A stretch of 64,000 bases of DNA from Orientallactaga sibirica (lineage: Eukaryota; Chordata; Mammalia; Rodentia; Dipodidae), in contig JAEOAD010000018.1 in NCBI GenBank assembly GCA_036365145.1, forward strand, positions 14,118,501-14,182,500, written 5' to 3'. The notes beneath the pieces are model-generated. The model was given only the letters and a program-made list of their open reading frames with translations, did no database searches and was not told the origin of the DNA. Every line of letters starts with the position of its first letter. Positions within the stretch are counted from its first letter, which is position 1. A program made the translations under genes and the position numbers. Positions 11,735-22,059 of the stretch are shown here, piece by piece.

Positions 11735-11946
11735 TAATTTTTATTTATTTGCAAGGAGAGAAAGAGGGGGACAGAGGGGGGAAGGGAGAGGAGAATGGGC
11801 ATGCCAGTGCCTCTGGTTGCTATAAATGAACTCCAGATGTATGTGCCACTATGTGCATCTGGCTTTTCATGGGTATTGGGGAATTGTTCCCAGGTCATTA
11901 GGCTTTGCAAGCAATTCCCTTAACCTCTGAGCCATCTCTCCAAGCC
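11735..11946 (-). repeat. tRNA-derived SINE (subfamily A)
   Basis: Minus-strand head near 11946 and a purine-rich tail at 11757-11797 in which AG has decayed to G-rich blocks. It sits inside the LTR-B copy. Confidence 0.8.
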
Positions 11947-12026
11947 AACTGTCTTCCTGGTCCCTCTTGACACACATGTGTAAGTCTTCCTCAGTCTCCT
12001 CTCCCCCTTCCCAGCCAAGCTATAAA

Positions 12027-12033
12027 GAAGAAT

Positions 12034-12076
<43 letters not shown>

Positions 12077-12237
12077 TTTTGATTTTTTGAGGTAGGGTCT
12101 CACTCTGGCCCAGGCTGACCTGGAATTCACTATGTAGTCTCAGGGTGGACTCAAACTCACGGCAATCCTCCTACCTCTGCCTCCCGAGTGCTGGGATTAA
12201 AGGCGTGCGCCACCAAGCCCGGCAGAAGAATTTATTT
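12027..12237 (-). repeat. B1 SINE, minus strand, with 14-bp target duplication
   Basis: The B1 head is at 12223 (CGGGCTTGGTGGCGCACGCC on the minus strand). The tail on the plus strand is a (TTTA)n expansion at 12035-12080. AGAAGAATTTATTT occurs at 12027-12040 and 12224-12237. It is the only minus-strand B1 I found in the window. Confidence 0.9.
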
Positions 12238-13011
12238 TTGTCCTTGTATTTTCTTTCCTTGTTTTTGGGTTCTCTCTTCCTTTGCTACATGCATAATCTC
12301 TCTTTAAGTTCTGAGTCCTTTACTATCTCTTAATTTTCTCTGACTCCCTATATAAGGGGGCTCATTTGTCTTGGACTCTCCTGCGTTGCTTTTCACATGT
12401 GTAAGCTACTTCCACAGCAGATCCTTCCCCAGACATCTCCCTCTTTTCTCTATCTCACCTCCCCTTCCCAGCCAGGCTAGGGGAAGAACTGCTTTTGGCT
12501 TGAGATATCCTGCTAGGTTTCCCTCTGGATCCTAACTGTCACTAAAATAAATCTCAAAATCCATAATTTACCATTATCTGAGTCTGCAATTTGCTAATTT
12601 GGTAAAGGACAAAAAAGTTGATGTCTATGGGCTTGGGATCTCCTGCATCTTTATGGGATGTTCTAGAAGAGGCTGTAATGACTATCTTAGACCATGATAT
12701 GTGAGCTACATATTAAGGATGACAGAACATCAAGACAGTAAGAGCCTTGCATAGGGAAGAAAATACCCATTTTTTTTTTTTTTTTTACTAATCACAAATT
12801 TTATGGCAGACATGTAACAAATGACAGATTATCAGCAGGAGTCAATTTGATTAATCTAATGTTTTATGTGACCCAGGAAACTTCAGAAATATAGGACAAA
12901 ATAAAATGAGATAAATTATATTTTGATAGGCCTTTAGAAGTATAATTGGAAAACAAGACATTATGACCTAGGTATATTAAATTGGGGGAAAGATTGCAAG
13001 ACACATGTTGC

Positions 13012-13360
13012 AGTCAGGTTTGCATTGCTGGTAGAAATCACCCAACCAAGAGCAGCTTGTGGGAAAAAAGAGGTTTATTTTGGCTTACAGGCTTGAGGGG
13101 GAAGCTCCAGGATGGCAGAGAAAATGATGAAATGAGCAGAGGGTGGACATCACCTCCTCACCAACATCAGGTGGACCACAGCAATAGGAGAGTGTGCCAA
13201 ACACTGGCATGGGAAACTGGTTATAACACCCATAATCCTGTCTCCAACAACACACTGCCTCCAAGAGTTGTTAATTCCCAAAACTCCATCAACTAGGAAC
13301 CTGGCATTCAGAACACCTAAGTGGATGGGGCACAACTGAATCAAATCACCACAATACACA
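13012..13360 (-). mobile_element. Solo MaLR-type LTR, minus strand
   Basis: Read on the minus strand, it begins TGTGGTGATTTGATTCAG and ends near CAAACCTGACTGCAAC. AAAATAAACC lies about 60 bp before the end. The related copies at 29588-29862 and 63613-63974 have the same layout and orientation. No internal sequence is attached. Confidence 0.7.
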
Positions 13361-13924
13361 TGTGCAAATACCTCTTGGCCTCTCTGTGACCTTTCTTTTC
13401 TCTGTGTACAGAGAAGGGCACCTGTCACATGAATGTCTTCAGGACGGGGAGGAGGAGTTTCCTTCCCAGATGAGATCTACTTTATCTGACAAAGGGAGAG
13501 GTGAGTTTTCTTTCTACTCCTCTCTTGAGGAAGAGTGGTGGGAGAGGAAAGAGTGTACTACTTCATGCCACCTTATTGTAGGGTGGTGTGTCTGAACCTT
13601 GACATCTTCAACCATGTGTGCTTGAGTGCTCATATTTGTGCTATTGAATGAATGAAAACTGAATATATCCACAGCTAAAGTTCTATTAAACTGTTATTTG
13701 TCATCTCTAATGTAAATCCCCGTGGCTGTCACCCTGGTCTGGTTTCCATAAGTAAGGCAAGATATTATGTGGATCATCTTTCATGGAATATAGGAGATGT
13801 CACCACCTTCTCCCACTTCTGACATAATTCCAAAAAATGGTGCAGTTGTGATAGGTTTCTCCTCTCCTTCCTTACTTTTTCTTTTTTGTCATTCTACGTA
13901 GTCTATTAAGAGGTACCCTTTTGG
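13361..13924. other. Unassigned sequence
   Basis: No recognised repeat or exon. The open frames are short and overlap on both strands. Confidence 0.35.
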
Positions 13925-14240
13925 GAGCTAAGTAGATGGCTCAGTAGGTAAGAACAATTTCTGTTTAAGCATAAGGGTTTAAAAGGGCCAGATTTGCCCT
14001 GAGTTTGATTCATACGCGTGAACATAAGCAGCGTGGCATCGCCAAACATACCTGTAACCCAAGACCTGTGAGGGGCCAAGACAAGATAACCAGTGAGACT
14101 TCAAAGACTCCATTTCAAGAACACATGAGATGAGCAATACAGAAAAACATCTGATGTTGTCCTCTGGTTTCTGCTCACATGCATACAGCATGGATGCCTA
14201 CAGATACACTCACATATATTCCAATACACACACCATACCA
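13925..14240 (+). repeat. B4/ID_B1-type SINE
   Basis: A tRNA-like head (TAGATGGCTCAGTAGGTAAG) is followed by a B1-like section and then the diagnostic 3' block (catctgatgttgtcctctgg, then Ca/Ac-rich 'acactcacat'). This dimeric order is specific to rodent B4/ID_B1 elements. It is old and diverged. Confidence 0.75.
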
Positions 14241-15029
14241 CAGATACTGTAAACACATGTAAAAATAACATAAAAACAGTGTTTTTATTCATATTAAACA
14301 CACATTATTTAGAACCTGCTACCGACCAGGCTGCAGTAACCCAACAGATCATTAAAATTTTTTCACACACATATTCACTAAATAGATGAGAAAGAAGTAT
14401 GAACAACAAGTGCATTAAAGTTGATAGGGAGGAAAGAATATGGAATAGTAAGAAAACAGAGGAGGAGTACTGACTCAGCGAGGCTCACAGTGCTCTTCCA
14501 TACTGGTAGAAGATTCCCTATCCCTGCAATGATTCATTTTCAAGATGCTCCCATCACATAGGCTGATTATTGTCTCTTCTTTTGTCCTGAGGAATGAATA
14601 AACAAAGGACAATTAGCTGACTTAGCCAATGTGCTTGGGATGATTGTTTATTAAGTTATTAGCACTAGCCCTGTTGACAAGAGAACTTTACTACTTCAAG
14701 ACTCAAGAAGAACCTAAGTGCTGCCGTTCAGGGTTGCTACCCTTATGAACTCTTACGACAGATGTTTTTCTTGCCATCCACTTTGCTATCAGTTACATGC
14801 TCTGGAGAGATGGTTGCACCCTTAGCACTGTGCCTAGTTCCAGAAAAGCAGTGTCACCATTCATCACTTGTTGAAGCATGGGTAGAAGGAAAGAAAGGAA
14901 TGAAAGAATGAAGGAATAGGAATATATTATGACAAAGCCTGTAGTATTTTTTAAATTATAAGAAACTGTAGCTTCCATTTGTTTATTTATATTGTTATGA
15001 GTGACCATGCTCAGCTTCATTTATGCTTT
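14241..15029. other. Unassigned non-coding sequence
   Basis: No element recognised. GAAA/GAAT simple sequence occurs at 14885-14925. Confidence 0.35.
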
Positions 15030-15620
15030 TATTTTATTTATTATAATAATTATTATGAACTTTACAGCATGAATATGTTTCATATTTGTCATATACTCCC
15101 CCCCAAACCCCCATTCCACTGAGGGGCCTCCTTGGTGGGGTTATTTGTATTCACTGTGGGGTCATGAATATACCAGTATCTGTGGGGTAGAGTTGGCAAT
15201 ACTTCAGTATACATCTTATCACCTGTGGCTCTTACAATCTTTCTGTTACATTCTTTCTCAATGTTCCCTGAGCCTTGATGGGTGAGTTCTAGGTCTCCTT
15301 TAGTGCTGTACTTTTTTTATCCCCTGAATTTCTGCTTTGATGAGTTTTGAGTCTCCTCAGAGTCTACCACCTGCTCCTCAGAGGAGGTTGTCAGGGTAGC
15401 ATTAAGAGAAGCACTTGTGTTTAAGTTCCACTTCTTCTCTGTCTCCTGGATCCTGGCAGATGTGATAGAGATGACTTGTATTGTGCTAAGCAGTTGGCTA
15501 GCTTTTCTTGTGATATTGATCAATATTGGTTCACCCCATTATTAGCTGTTATCTGTAAAAAGCAGATTCTCCAGCTAATAATGAGAGCCACATGGAGTAC
15601 AAGGTCTCCCAAAAAAAGAT
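15030..15620 (-). mobile_element. R1 repeat (L1-tailed), minus strand
   Basis: The T-rich left edge (15027-15045) is the reversed A tail. Landmarks shared with other minus-strand R1 copies are 'ggggcctccttggtgggg', 'cctgtggctcttacaatctttctg' and 'ccctgagccttgatggg'. The strongest match is with 50305-50830. No coding potential. R1 resembles the 3' UTR part of rodent L1 elements from memory. Confidence 0.6.
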
Positions 15621-15759
15621 AGATTTCTGTCAGCATTCTTGATGACCCACCAAAGGTTAATGGTAAGACCCTACTGTCAAAGATAGCATACGTGTGTGAG
15701 ACCAAACATGGAGAGACATGGCCAGAATCTGGAAGACGGTCAGACCCCAGACAGTTAGC

Positions 15760-16620
15760 TAGTCTAGTGCCAGAGGGTGCTACATGAGCAACTGGGGGAT
15801 AATGGCTGACATCTGTCCAAACAACTTGCAGTCTAAGCTACCCAGCAGGAAATAACCTGACGTAATGCTCAAACAAGTGCAGCAGTGGCACACAACAATG
15901 GTGGGTAACCAACTGCTCTTGATTTGGCTAACAGATCCACTCAGTGGAATGGAACTCATTGCTGGAACTGGGAAATAAGTCAAAATCATGTACAAAAAAT
16001 GAGCTCAGTCTCCAAGATCAAGATACCACCAAATGTGGGCTAGAAGAGAGCCTATGCATACAAAATTCCCTCCAAAATATCTATGGCCATCCCTTCTATC
16101 TTGTACTAACTTCTTTCTCCATTGGAGAATTTACTTATCTTTTTCAGATGAATGATGAACCTGAAGGGAGGATCAGCCAATCACACCTCACCAGGGCCCC
16201 AGCTGAAACCATAGTGTAATGCAGGGGAAGGGCAAGAATACAGCGTTCTTGGTGATCAGGACACCAGAAAAAGGCTGAAAGAGATAAACACAGAGAGCAT
16301 CCAACTCCAACTAAGCCAGATATCCAGAGACACAGAGGCTCCCAAAACCTCATCACTGAAGTAGAACTAAAATGACCCCAAAGTGGCTCAGGGAAATTCA
16401 CGGAAGAGGGGGCAGAAAGAATGTTAGAGCCACAAGTTGGGGCATTATGCATAAAGACTTGGCCTACCCCCTAGAACTCTTGGCTACCCCCACAATGCAT
16501 GACCCACATTCCCCATTGATGAGGGTCCCTTTGGAAGAGGGAGGACAGGGAGGAGGATAATGGAGTCACCATTATGAATGTAAAATTAGAATAATATAAA
16601 TAAAAATATATTATTAAAAA
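15760..16620 (+). mobile_element. R1 repeat, plus strand, with A-rich tail
   Basis: It aligns along its length with 43736-44479. Shared blocks are 'gcagtggcacacaacaatgg', 'ggctcagggaaattcac' and 'catgacccacattcccc'. It ends in AATAAAAATATATTATTAAAA at about 16600-16620, as an L1-type 3' tail. It faces the minus-strand copy at 15030-15620 head to head. Confidence 0.65.
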
Positions 16621-16667
16621 AAAGTGATGCACATAGTCCTTTCAAATTCTTTTCTTTTTAAATGAGG

Positions 16668-16711
16668 CAAGCCCAACAGACTGCCTTTTTTTTTAGGCTA
16701 GAGACTGAGAG

Positions 16712-16757
<46 letters not shown>

Positions 16758-16943
16758 TTGGAAGGCCAGGGCCTCCAGCCATTGTAATCAAACTCCAGAC
16801 ACATGCATCACCTTGTGCACATGTGTGACTTTGGGTGCTTGTGTGACCTTGTGTGTCTGGCTTACATAGGACCTGGAGAATCAAACATGGGTCTTTAGGC
16901 TTCACACCAAGCACATTAACTGCTAAGCCATCTCTCCATCCCT
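16668..16943 (-). repeat. tRNA-derived SINE with extended tail (subfamily A)
   Basis: Minus-strand head at 16943. A long (AG)n tract lies at 16712-16753. The far 3' end carries GAGGCAAGCCCAACAGACTG, as in the copy at 7655-7939. Confidence 0.85.
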
Positions 16944-16959
16944 CGCAGACTTTTAGATT

Positions 16960-18000
16960 GACAAACCCTCTTTTCTCAGCCAAAGAATGCTTGGAGCGTC
17001 TCTTTAGAGTCTATGGCCTTCCTATCTATAAGGTTGTGACTTGGTTCTCAGTACCAGTTATAAATTCCCTTCCACTGAGCAGGCCTGATATTCAACTGGA
17101 GAACACTTATTAACACCATGTACTGTGTGCCACTATTACCAATGATATGGGAGTTTTGGAGTTCAGAGAGGGCTTCTGAACCCCAAATTTTGGACTTTCA
17201 TCTATTTTTAACAAAGAATTGGAATTAACATAGTGAGAAGGATAAATTATAAATTATTATTAAATTTATTTATGGGGAGATTATGAGTCCAGGGAAGAGG
17301 TTGGAACTGACATATATATGTTACACACACAAGATGCAAAAAAAGAGTAGAGGGTCTCTCCTTCATCAGGAATCAGGAAGCCAAGAGATCAGTTAAGGAC
17401 TCATAACTTAGAAGACAGTAAGAAAATGCAAAGGACAATATTCCTGTCCCATCCACCCCCCAAAGGCTGCTGGGATTGTGAAGGGGAGGAAGGCCTTACT
17501 GGAACAAGTTCAGGCTAGGCGAAATGAACAGCAAAGAAAAAGGTCTTGCCCACCTGGTAAGTCTGTCTTACAGCTTATTGGAGTGGGCTTTACCATCAGG
17601 CTCAGGTGAGTCTGGGAGAGATTTGACTGGTTTGGATTCAAGGACCTGGCCCAAAAGGACCATCATACCTAAGTATGTCAGATTGGGGAAGAAGTAAGGG
17701 ACATTGTCCCTGAGAGATGAAACTGGATTAGATGTTGAATTTCAGGTGGAGTGACATTTTTACCACCTACTTTTGAGCCTGTCCCTAGCTGACTATCTAA
17801 AGGAAAAACTACCTGATTGACTACCTGGTTGACTTTGTAGTTTGCAGGATCCCCTGCTTGTTCACAGTGTTGGTGAATCAGCAGCTCACATAGTATTTTC
17901 CAGCACTATGAGGGCTAGCCATCAGAGAGCTGGCTTCCTTGTAAGTTCCAGTGTGATGCCTCATTACCCTGTACTCACAGAATAGCTTCTATTTATTATG
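16960..18000 (-). mobile_element. R1 repeat, minus strand, split by an LTR
   Basis: The left part (16960-17142, 'ccactgagcaggcctgatattc…gtgtgccactattacc') and right part (about 17822-18000, 'ttgtagtttgcaggatcccctg…cagcactatgagggctagcc') are consecutive in the uninterrupted copy at 24030-24230. The LTR-A element lies between them. Confidence 0.65.
17143..17822 (-). mobile_element. ERV1-like solo LTR, family LTR-A, inside R1
   Basis: The left border TGATATGGGAGTTTTGGAGTTC aligns with the LTR-A start at 33136. Shared internal landmarks are 'caaagaattggaatta' and, with the copy at 38283, 'gcccacctggtaa' plus 'caggctcaggtgagtc'. The right border is not resolved to the base, and I could not pair a target duplication with the left-hand CCAA. 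Confidence 0.65.
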
Positions 18001-18053
18001 TATGTCCTGCCTGACAAAAATTGATACTTATGAAGTATATCTGATACATAATT

Positions 18054-18240
18054 AAAAGTGTTATTATTGAGCAGGGCATGATAGTGCACACCTTTAATCC
18101 CACCACTTGGGAGGCAGAAGTAGGAGAATTACCATGAGTTCAAGGCTACCCAGAGACTACAAAATGAATTCCAGGTCAGCCTGAGCTAGTGTGAGACCCT
18201 ACCTCAAAAAACCAAACAAACAAAAAAAGTGTTATTATTG
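18054..18240 (+). repeat. B1 SINE with 16-bp target duplication
   Basis: AAAAGTGTTATTATTG occurs at 18054-18069 and again at 18225-18240, perfectly. Between them lies a diverged full-length B1 with an A-rich tail (18206-18228). Confidence 0.95.
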
Positions 18241-18626
18241 GAGCAAAAATAGAGGAAATAACATAGTTTTCTAGTGTGGCAATTAATTAGCTGGGTGGTC
18301 TTTGGCATTACAAGCCCAATGGAACTCAGATGCCACATTTCCTGTTGAGGCATATTTATTATATAGTCATTTTTGTAACAAAATATGATATCTAAAAATT
18401 ACTGTGCAATGATCTAAACAAATACTCAGTAAGTGTTACGGTCTCTGACTGCATAGTTAATTCATATATGTCTTTTCATTAGAACATAGAATTATTTTTA
18501 AATAGAAATTGTGTTATTCCTTAACAAAATGTTTCATGTCTTAGTTCATTGTTTAAAAGTTTGAGAAGACATCCTTCTTTTTTTCTGTTTTTCTTTTCAT
18601 TCCTTCCTTCTTTCTCCCTCCCTTAG

Positions 18627-18960
18627 TCTGTTCAGGCTGATAACAAGAGTCCTTACAATGGGTAATTTAGAAACAATAGAATTTTACCATTTATAGCTAT
18701 AGATACTGGTAGGTCTGAGCTCAAGATAGCAAGAGATTCAGTGTGCTAGTGAGGCTTTTCTTCATAGATGGTGGCTTCTTGCTGTGTCTTTGCATATGGA
18801 AAGCATGGTACCTCAGACTTATTTTACAAGGACGCTAATTCCATTCATAAGGGCTTATGGCCCAATCATATTCTTTTAAAATATTATGTCAGTGGGGATT
18901 AGAGTTCAATGTATAAATTTGGGGAGAACTAACATTCAGACTATAATATTGACACAGATC
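18627..18960 (-). mobile_element. MLT1-type MaLR LTR, minus strand
   Basis: The plus strand shows the reverse complement of an MLT1-like LTR: 'ttagtctgttcaggctgataac' at the start, 'ttcttgctgtgtctttgcatatgg' in the middle, then 'ccattcataagggcttatgg' and 'gaactaacattcagactataat' at the end. It is old and predates the rodent radiation. Confidence 0.75.
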
Positions 18961-19444
18961 CTTTAGTTGAAATTTTATGGGTTATATTTTAATATGTCCT
19001 TTGTTTCACCAGTTAGTATGGTGCTAATTGATGTTCATTAATATTTATTTTAAAAAACCTTAACTTACAGCGAGTTTTTATTTTTAGGTAAATGCTGAAA
19101 ATATGCCACAAAGCTTATGTGATGTTTCTTCTATAGTATTATTAATAGTTAATATCCGAGAGCCAGGGCCGTTTTTCCTCCACCATTGACCTATTCTTAA
19201 AACACCGGGAAAAAAATTATTATTTTGTAGATATTTATGTGCTTTGATACAAAAACCCCACCTGATGGAGGCAGTTTCCCTCGGGGAGTAGGCCAAGATT
19301 GGCTCCCCATTCCACTTTAGAATGCTTTTCAGTCTACAAAAAAACCCCACCTGATATTTTATCCCTCCCCCATTCCACTTTAGAACTCCTCCATTAGTCT
19401 CTCCTTTTAATTTAAATGTCATCATCTTTTTCTTCTATTTTGAG
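18961..19444. other. Unassigned, with an imperfect local duplication
   Basis: Two segments starting AAAAACCCCACCTGAT at 19251 and about 19338 both run to a CCCCATTCCACTTTAGAA end, with different intervening sequence (the first is longer). The remainder is unassigned. Confidence 0.4.
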
Positions 19445-20275
19445 GGTCTTGTGGAGGTATTGCTAGGCACTGCAAGGTCATGGATATCGAGGCCAATTTC
19501 TGTCTGGGCAGTTGCATTGTAAGAGGTCATACCCTTCCTTTGGCTCTTCCATTCTATCCGCCCCCTCTTCTGCCATGGTCCCTGAGCCTTGGAGGGTGTG
19601 ACAGAGGTGTTTCAGTGCTGGGCACTCCTCCATCCCTTCTTCTCAGCACTATGTTGCCTTTTGGGTGATCCCAGTGGTCATTGCCATCTGAAAAGAGAAG
19701 CTTCTCTAACCAGAAGTGAGAGTAGAGTTAATATGTGAATATGAACATTAAGTGTAGTGCTTTCAGGGCAGCTTGGTGGGAATAATATATACATTTAGTC
19801 AGACAAGAGCAGGCTTATACCCCTAAGGCTCATGACCTCACCTACCATAGACTTTTACTTAGGTTTTTCAGTACCAGGTATGTATTCCTTCCCATAGAGA
19901 AGGCCTTCAGTCCAATTATGGAGCAGTTGGTTACCCCAAGAGTAGACATGCCACTATTGCACCCGTTCAGTCATTGGGCCTGTCTGGCCAAGCTTGAATA
20001 TTCAGCGTCTACTGTTTTCACTGTTGATGTCTTCTGTCTCCCATATGCGTGCAGTGCAGCTTTTTCCAGCTTTCAGTTGGCTGGTCTACAGGGAGAAGGT
20101 TTTCTGCTCCACACCAGCTTGCTTTCTCAGTGACCTTGCCTCTCAGGCAAGAGATATCTTCCGCAATAGGGTCTTACTATCTGCTTCTCAAGGGAAACCA
20201 AGGGCTTTGGCCAAAGCCTTTAAGGAGGCTACCTGGACCTCCTTGGCCAACAACTCACTGGAAGGTATCCCATCC
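19445..20275 (-). mobile_element. R1 repeat, minus strand, left part (split by a provirus)
   Basis: Landmarks are 'ccctgagccttggaggg', 'gagaagcttctctaacc', 'agcagttggttacccc', 'gcaatagggtcttactatctgc' and 'ctccttggccaacaactcactgg'. These are shared in order with 48700-49560. The R1 stops abruptly at 20275 where a retroviral LTR begins. It appears to resume after 22065. Confidence 0.65.
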
Positions 20276-20303
20276 TGTATGGCACAATACAGGCCTGGTC
20301 CTA
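20276..20303 (+). mobile_element. 5' LTR remnant (first 28 bp)
   Basis: These 28 bases are identical to 21690-21717, the start of the 3' LTR. Immediately after, the sequence is integrase coding. A deletion has therefore joined LTR position 28 to pol, removing the rest of the 5' LTR, primer-binding site, gag, pro and most of pol. Confidence 0.88.
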
Positions 20304-20966
20304 ACCCACATACCTTCCTTTGGTAACCTAAAATATGTCCATGTCATTGTGTACACTTACTCTAAGCTTACTTTTGCTATTGCTCTCTCTGGGGAAAAGG
20401 CATCCCATGTCATTAAGGCAACAAAAACCGCTATGTTGGTCATGGGTGTGCCCTGGTCAATTAAAACAGACAATGGCCCTGCAAACACATCTGCCCAATT
20501 CACATCCTTCATAAAATCTTGGGGAATAAAACACTCCCTTGGGATCCCCTACAACCCACAAGGACAGGCCATCGTGGAAAGAACAAACCGGACCCTAAAG
20601 GAACTAATTATAAAACAAAAGTCCACTATGTCACCCAAGGATCCCCACATGGCCCTAGTGGAAGCTCTTTTCACCCTCAATTTTCTCACCTTTGATGAGG
20701 CAGGACTCTCCCAGCCTACAAACATTGGAGATCCCAACCAACTGACACCCTTACCCTTAGTCCGCTGGAAAGATCCTCTTACTAATATTTGGAAGGGGCC
20801 CCACCCTCTTTTAACACAGGGCCAAGGGTATGCTTGTGTCTTTCCAGAAACTTCACAGATCCCAGTTTGGGTTCCTGCCAGAAACGTCCGTCCAGCCACT
20901 GACTCAGCGACCAGCCTTACTGAAAAGGATGATGCCAGACCCCTCAGACTACATACGGGACTTTAA
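20304..20966 (+). pseudogene. Endogenous retroviral pol, integrase portion (truncated)
   Basis: About 220 codons of integrase remain in one open frame ending at TAA 20964-20966. The catalytic core shows the second acidic residue in TDNGPA (about 20467-20484) and the glutamate in QAIVERTNRTLKE (about 20566-20604), after IPYNPQGQ. The C-terminal DNA-binding domain is visible as VRWKDPL…WKGPHPLL…GYACVFP and then VWVPARNVRP. Integrase joins viral cDNA to host DNA. Here the N-terminal zinc-binding domain and the first catalytic aspartate are gone, because the 5' deletion ends just short of the THIPSFGNLKYVHV segment. The open frame continues upstream to 20049, but that part is R1 and LTR sequence read by chance. 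The family resembles betaretrovirus-like class II elements. It is a non-functional fossil. Confidence 0.85.
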
Positions 20967-21074
20967 ACTTATTTCCCCCCACCGGCCACTGACTCAGCGA
21001 CCAGCCTTGCTGAAGAAGATGATGCCAGACCCCTCAGACTACATATGGAACTTTAAACTTATCCCCCCCCCACC
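20895..21074 (+). repeat. 90-bp in-frame tandem duplication at the end of pol
   Basis: A unit starting GCCACTGACTCAGCGACCAG at 20895 is repeated from 20985 with only a few mismatches. The period is exactly 90 bp (30 codons). Each unit contains a TTTAAACTTAT, so the first copy supplies the pol stop at 20964-20966. Confidence 0.9.
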
Positions 21075-21340
21075 TAGCTATAAATTCCTTTCCAACTCCT
21101 TTCATTACATTGAGCTGCTACCATTAAGGACACTCAATGCTACTGACTATGACGCTAGGGTGAACTCACCCAGCAACCTGTCCTACCCCAGTTCCTCTTC
21201 AGGCTCTCTAGTTGATTCTCGCTTGCTGGGACTGTTCACATGCCACAGAGCCACACCCACTTGCCCCTTCCATGCCTCCTAGGCAACAGCCTCATATGTA
21301 TGGTACAATACAGGTCTAGCCCCTAGCCAGACCTCATGCT
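21075..21340 (+). other. Provirus segment between pol and the 149-bp repeats
   Basis: An open frame one base off from pol runs 20830-21282 and spans both 90-bp units. Its position overlapping the end of pol is where class II env genes begin, but I see no signal peptide, cleavage motif or transmembrane segment, so I do not call env. At 21297-21338 there is a second partial match to the LTR start (TGTATGGTACAATACAGG…AGCCAGACC). Confidence 0.5.
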
Positions 21341-21662
21341 AAAAGCCATACCAGGCCATACCCCTCGGGTTTTCTCACCAGGATGGCAGCCAGCCCATGA
21401 CAGGTAAGATTTCATGAGATGGGGCAACCTAAGACAGGCACTGTCACATGTGGTGATCCCTTGGGGCCTGGGTTCAACAATGGCTTTCCAAAAGCCATAC
21501 CAGGCCATCCCCCTCGGGTTTTCTCACCTAGGTGGCATTTGGCCCATGACGGGTAAGTCTCCATGAGATGAAACAACCTAAGACAGGCACTGTCACGTAT
21601 GATGATCCCTTGGGGCCTGGGTTCAACAATGGCTTGACAATAAACCATACCTCTCAGGGTTG
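21341..21662 (+). repeat. 149-bp tandem repeat, about 2.15 units
   Basis: Units begin AAAAGCCATACCAGGCCAT at 21341 and 21490. A third partial unit (AATAAACCATACCTCTCAGG) begins near 21639. The first two share long identical blocks such as 'caacctaagacaggcactgtcac' and 'gatcccttggggcctggg'. They fill the space directly upstream of the purine-rich tract in place of env. Confidence 0.88.
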
Positions 21663-21689
21663 CCAATAATAAAAACAAAAAGGAGGATA
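21663..21689 (+). promoter_or_regulatory. Polypurine tract of the provirus
   Basis: AATAAAAACAAAAAGGAGGA at about 21667-21687 directly precedes the TG of the 3' LTR, the position of the plus-strand primer in retroviruses. Confidence 0.75.
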
Positions 21690-22059
21690 TGTATGGCACA
21701 ATACAGGCCTGGTCCTAGCCAGACCGCATGGCAGAAGACAATAGGAAGTGGCTTCTGTAAAAGTGGCGTTTTGCGCAGGCTTGATGTGACAACAGTTACA
21801 GCCCCATGCTCGCGAGAAGCCTACTACGAGATGTCCTGTCCAGAGACAAGCTGTCAATGGTCACCAAAAGGGGACTGCCCCATACAAGGATTAACAGCCC
21901 CTTAAAACCCATGTGCACTTCCTGAATAAACGAGTTTGTGGATTCTCACTCCACTTTCACCCAACTCCCAGAGTCTGTGTCGTGACTCCGCGCTGCTCAC
22001 CCCAATTCGGCAGAGACCCTATTGTCCCTCCTGAGCTGGCCTTGGGGGGGACCCCAACA
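21690..22059 (+). mobile_element. 3' LTR of the class II provirus, 370 bp
   Basis: It begins TGTATGGCACAATACAGG and ends GACCCCAACA. CTTAAAACCC at 21901-21910 is a possible TATA-like box. GAATAAACGAG (AATAAA at 21925-21930) is the polyadenylation signal. The remaining 130 bp would be R-U5. The LTR itself is intact. Confidence 0.85.

Larger units (their letters stand above)
11440..12625 (+). mobile_element. LTR of family LTR-B, broken by two SINEs
   Basis: Three plus-strand regions share a common layout: this one, 34740-35360 and 39190-40200. Each has a 5' part with 'agaacctgagtctgactcagtc…catcc', then a pyrimidine-rich middle and AAATAAATCTCA or similar, followed by a leader-like stretch. 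The AATAAA here is near 12545. The body is interrupted by a tRNA-SINE (11735-11946) and a minus-strand B1 (12041-12223). The borders are approximate. Confidence 0.5.

Noticed and set aside
13930..13945. Second CTCF site (GTAGATGGCTC)
   Set aside because: Several core positions fail, and the match is part of a B4 SINE head.
14798..14830. Plus-strand copy of the tRNA-SINE (CTCTGGAGAGATGG)
   Set aside because: Only about 14 bases match. No SINE body follows.
16144..16560. Overlapping 60-100-codon frames on both strands
   Set aside because: They lie in the R1 3' section and are mirror frames with no domain or conservation evidence.
20049..20303. Long open frame upstream of integrase as authentic pol
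   Set aside because: This part is R1 repeat and then the LTR start. Its openness is chance, and the integrase frame only begins at about 20304.
20276..20303. A microhomology template switch copying LTR sequence into an otherwise continuous pol gene
   Set aside because: The 6-bp duplication CCATCC directly before 20276 and R1 sequence upstream show that 20276 is the true left end of the provirus. A simple internal deletion explains the join.
20830..21282. env gene
   Set aside because: No signal peptide, cleavage site, disulfide motif or transmembrane segment can be seen. The frame is extended by the 90-bp duplication.
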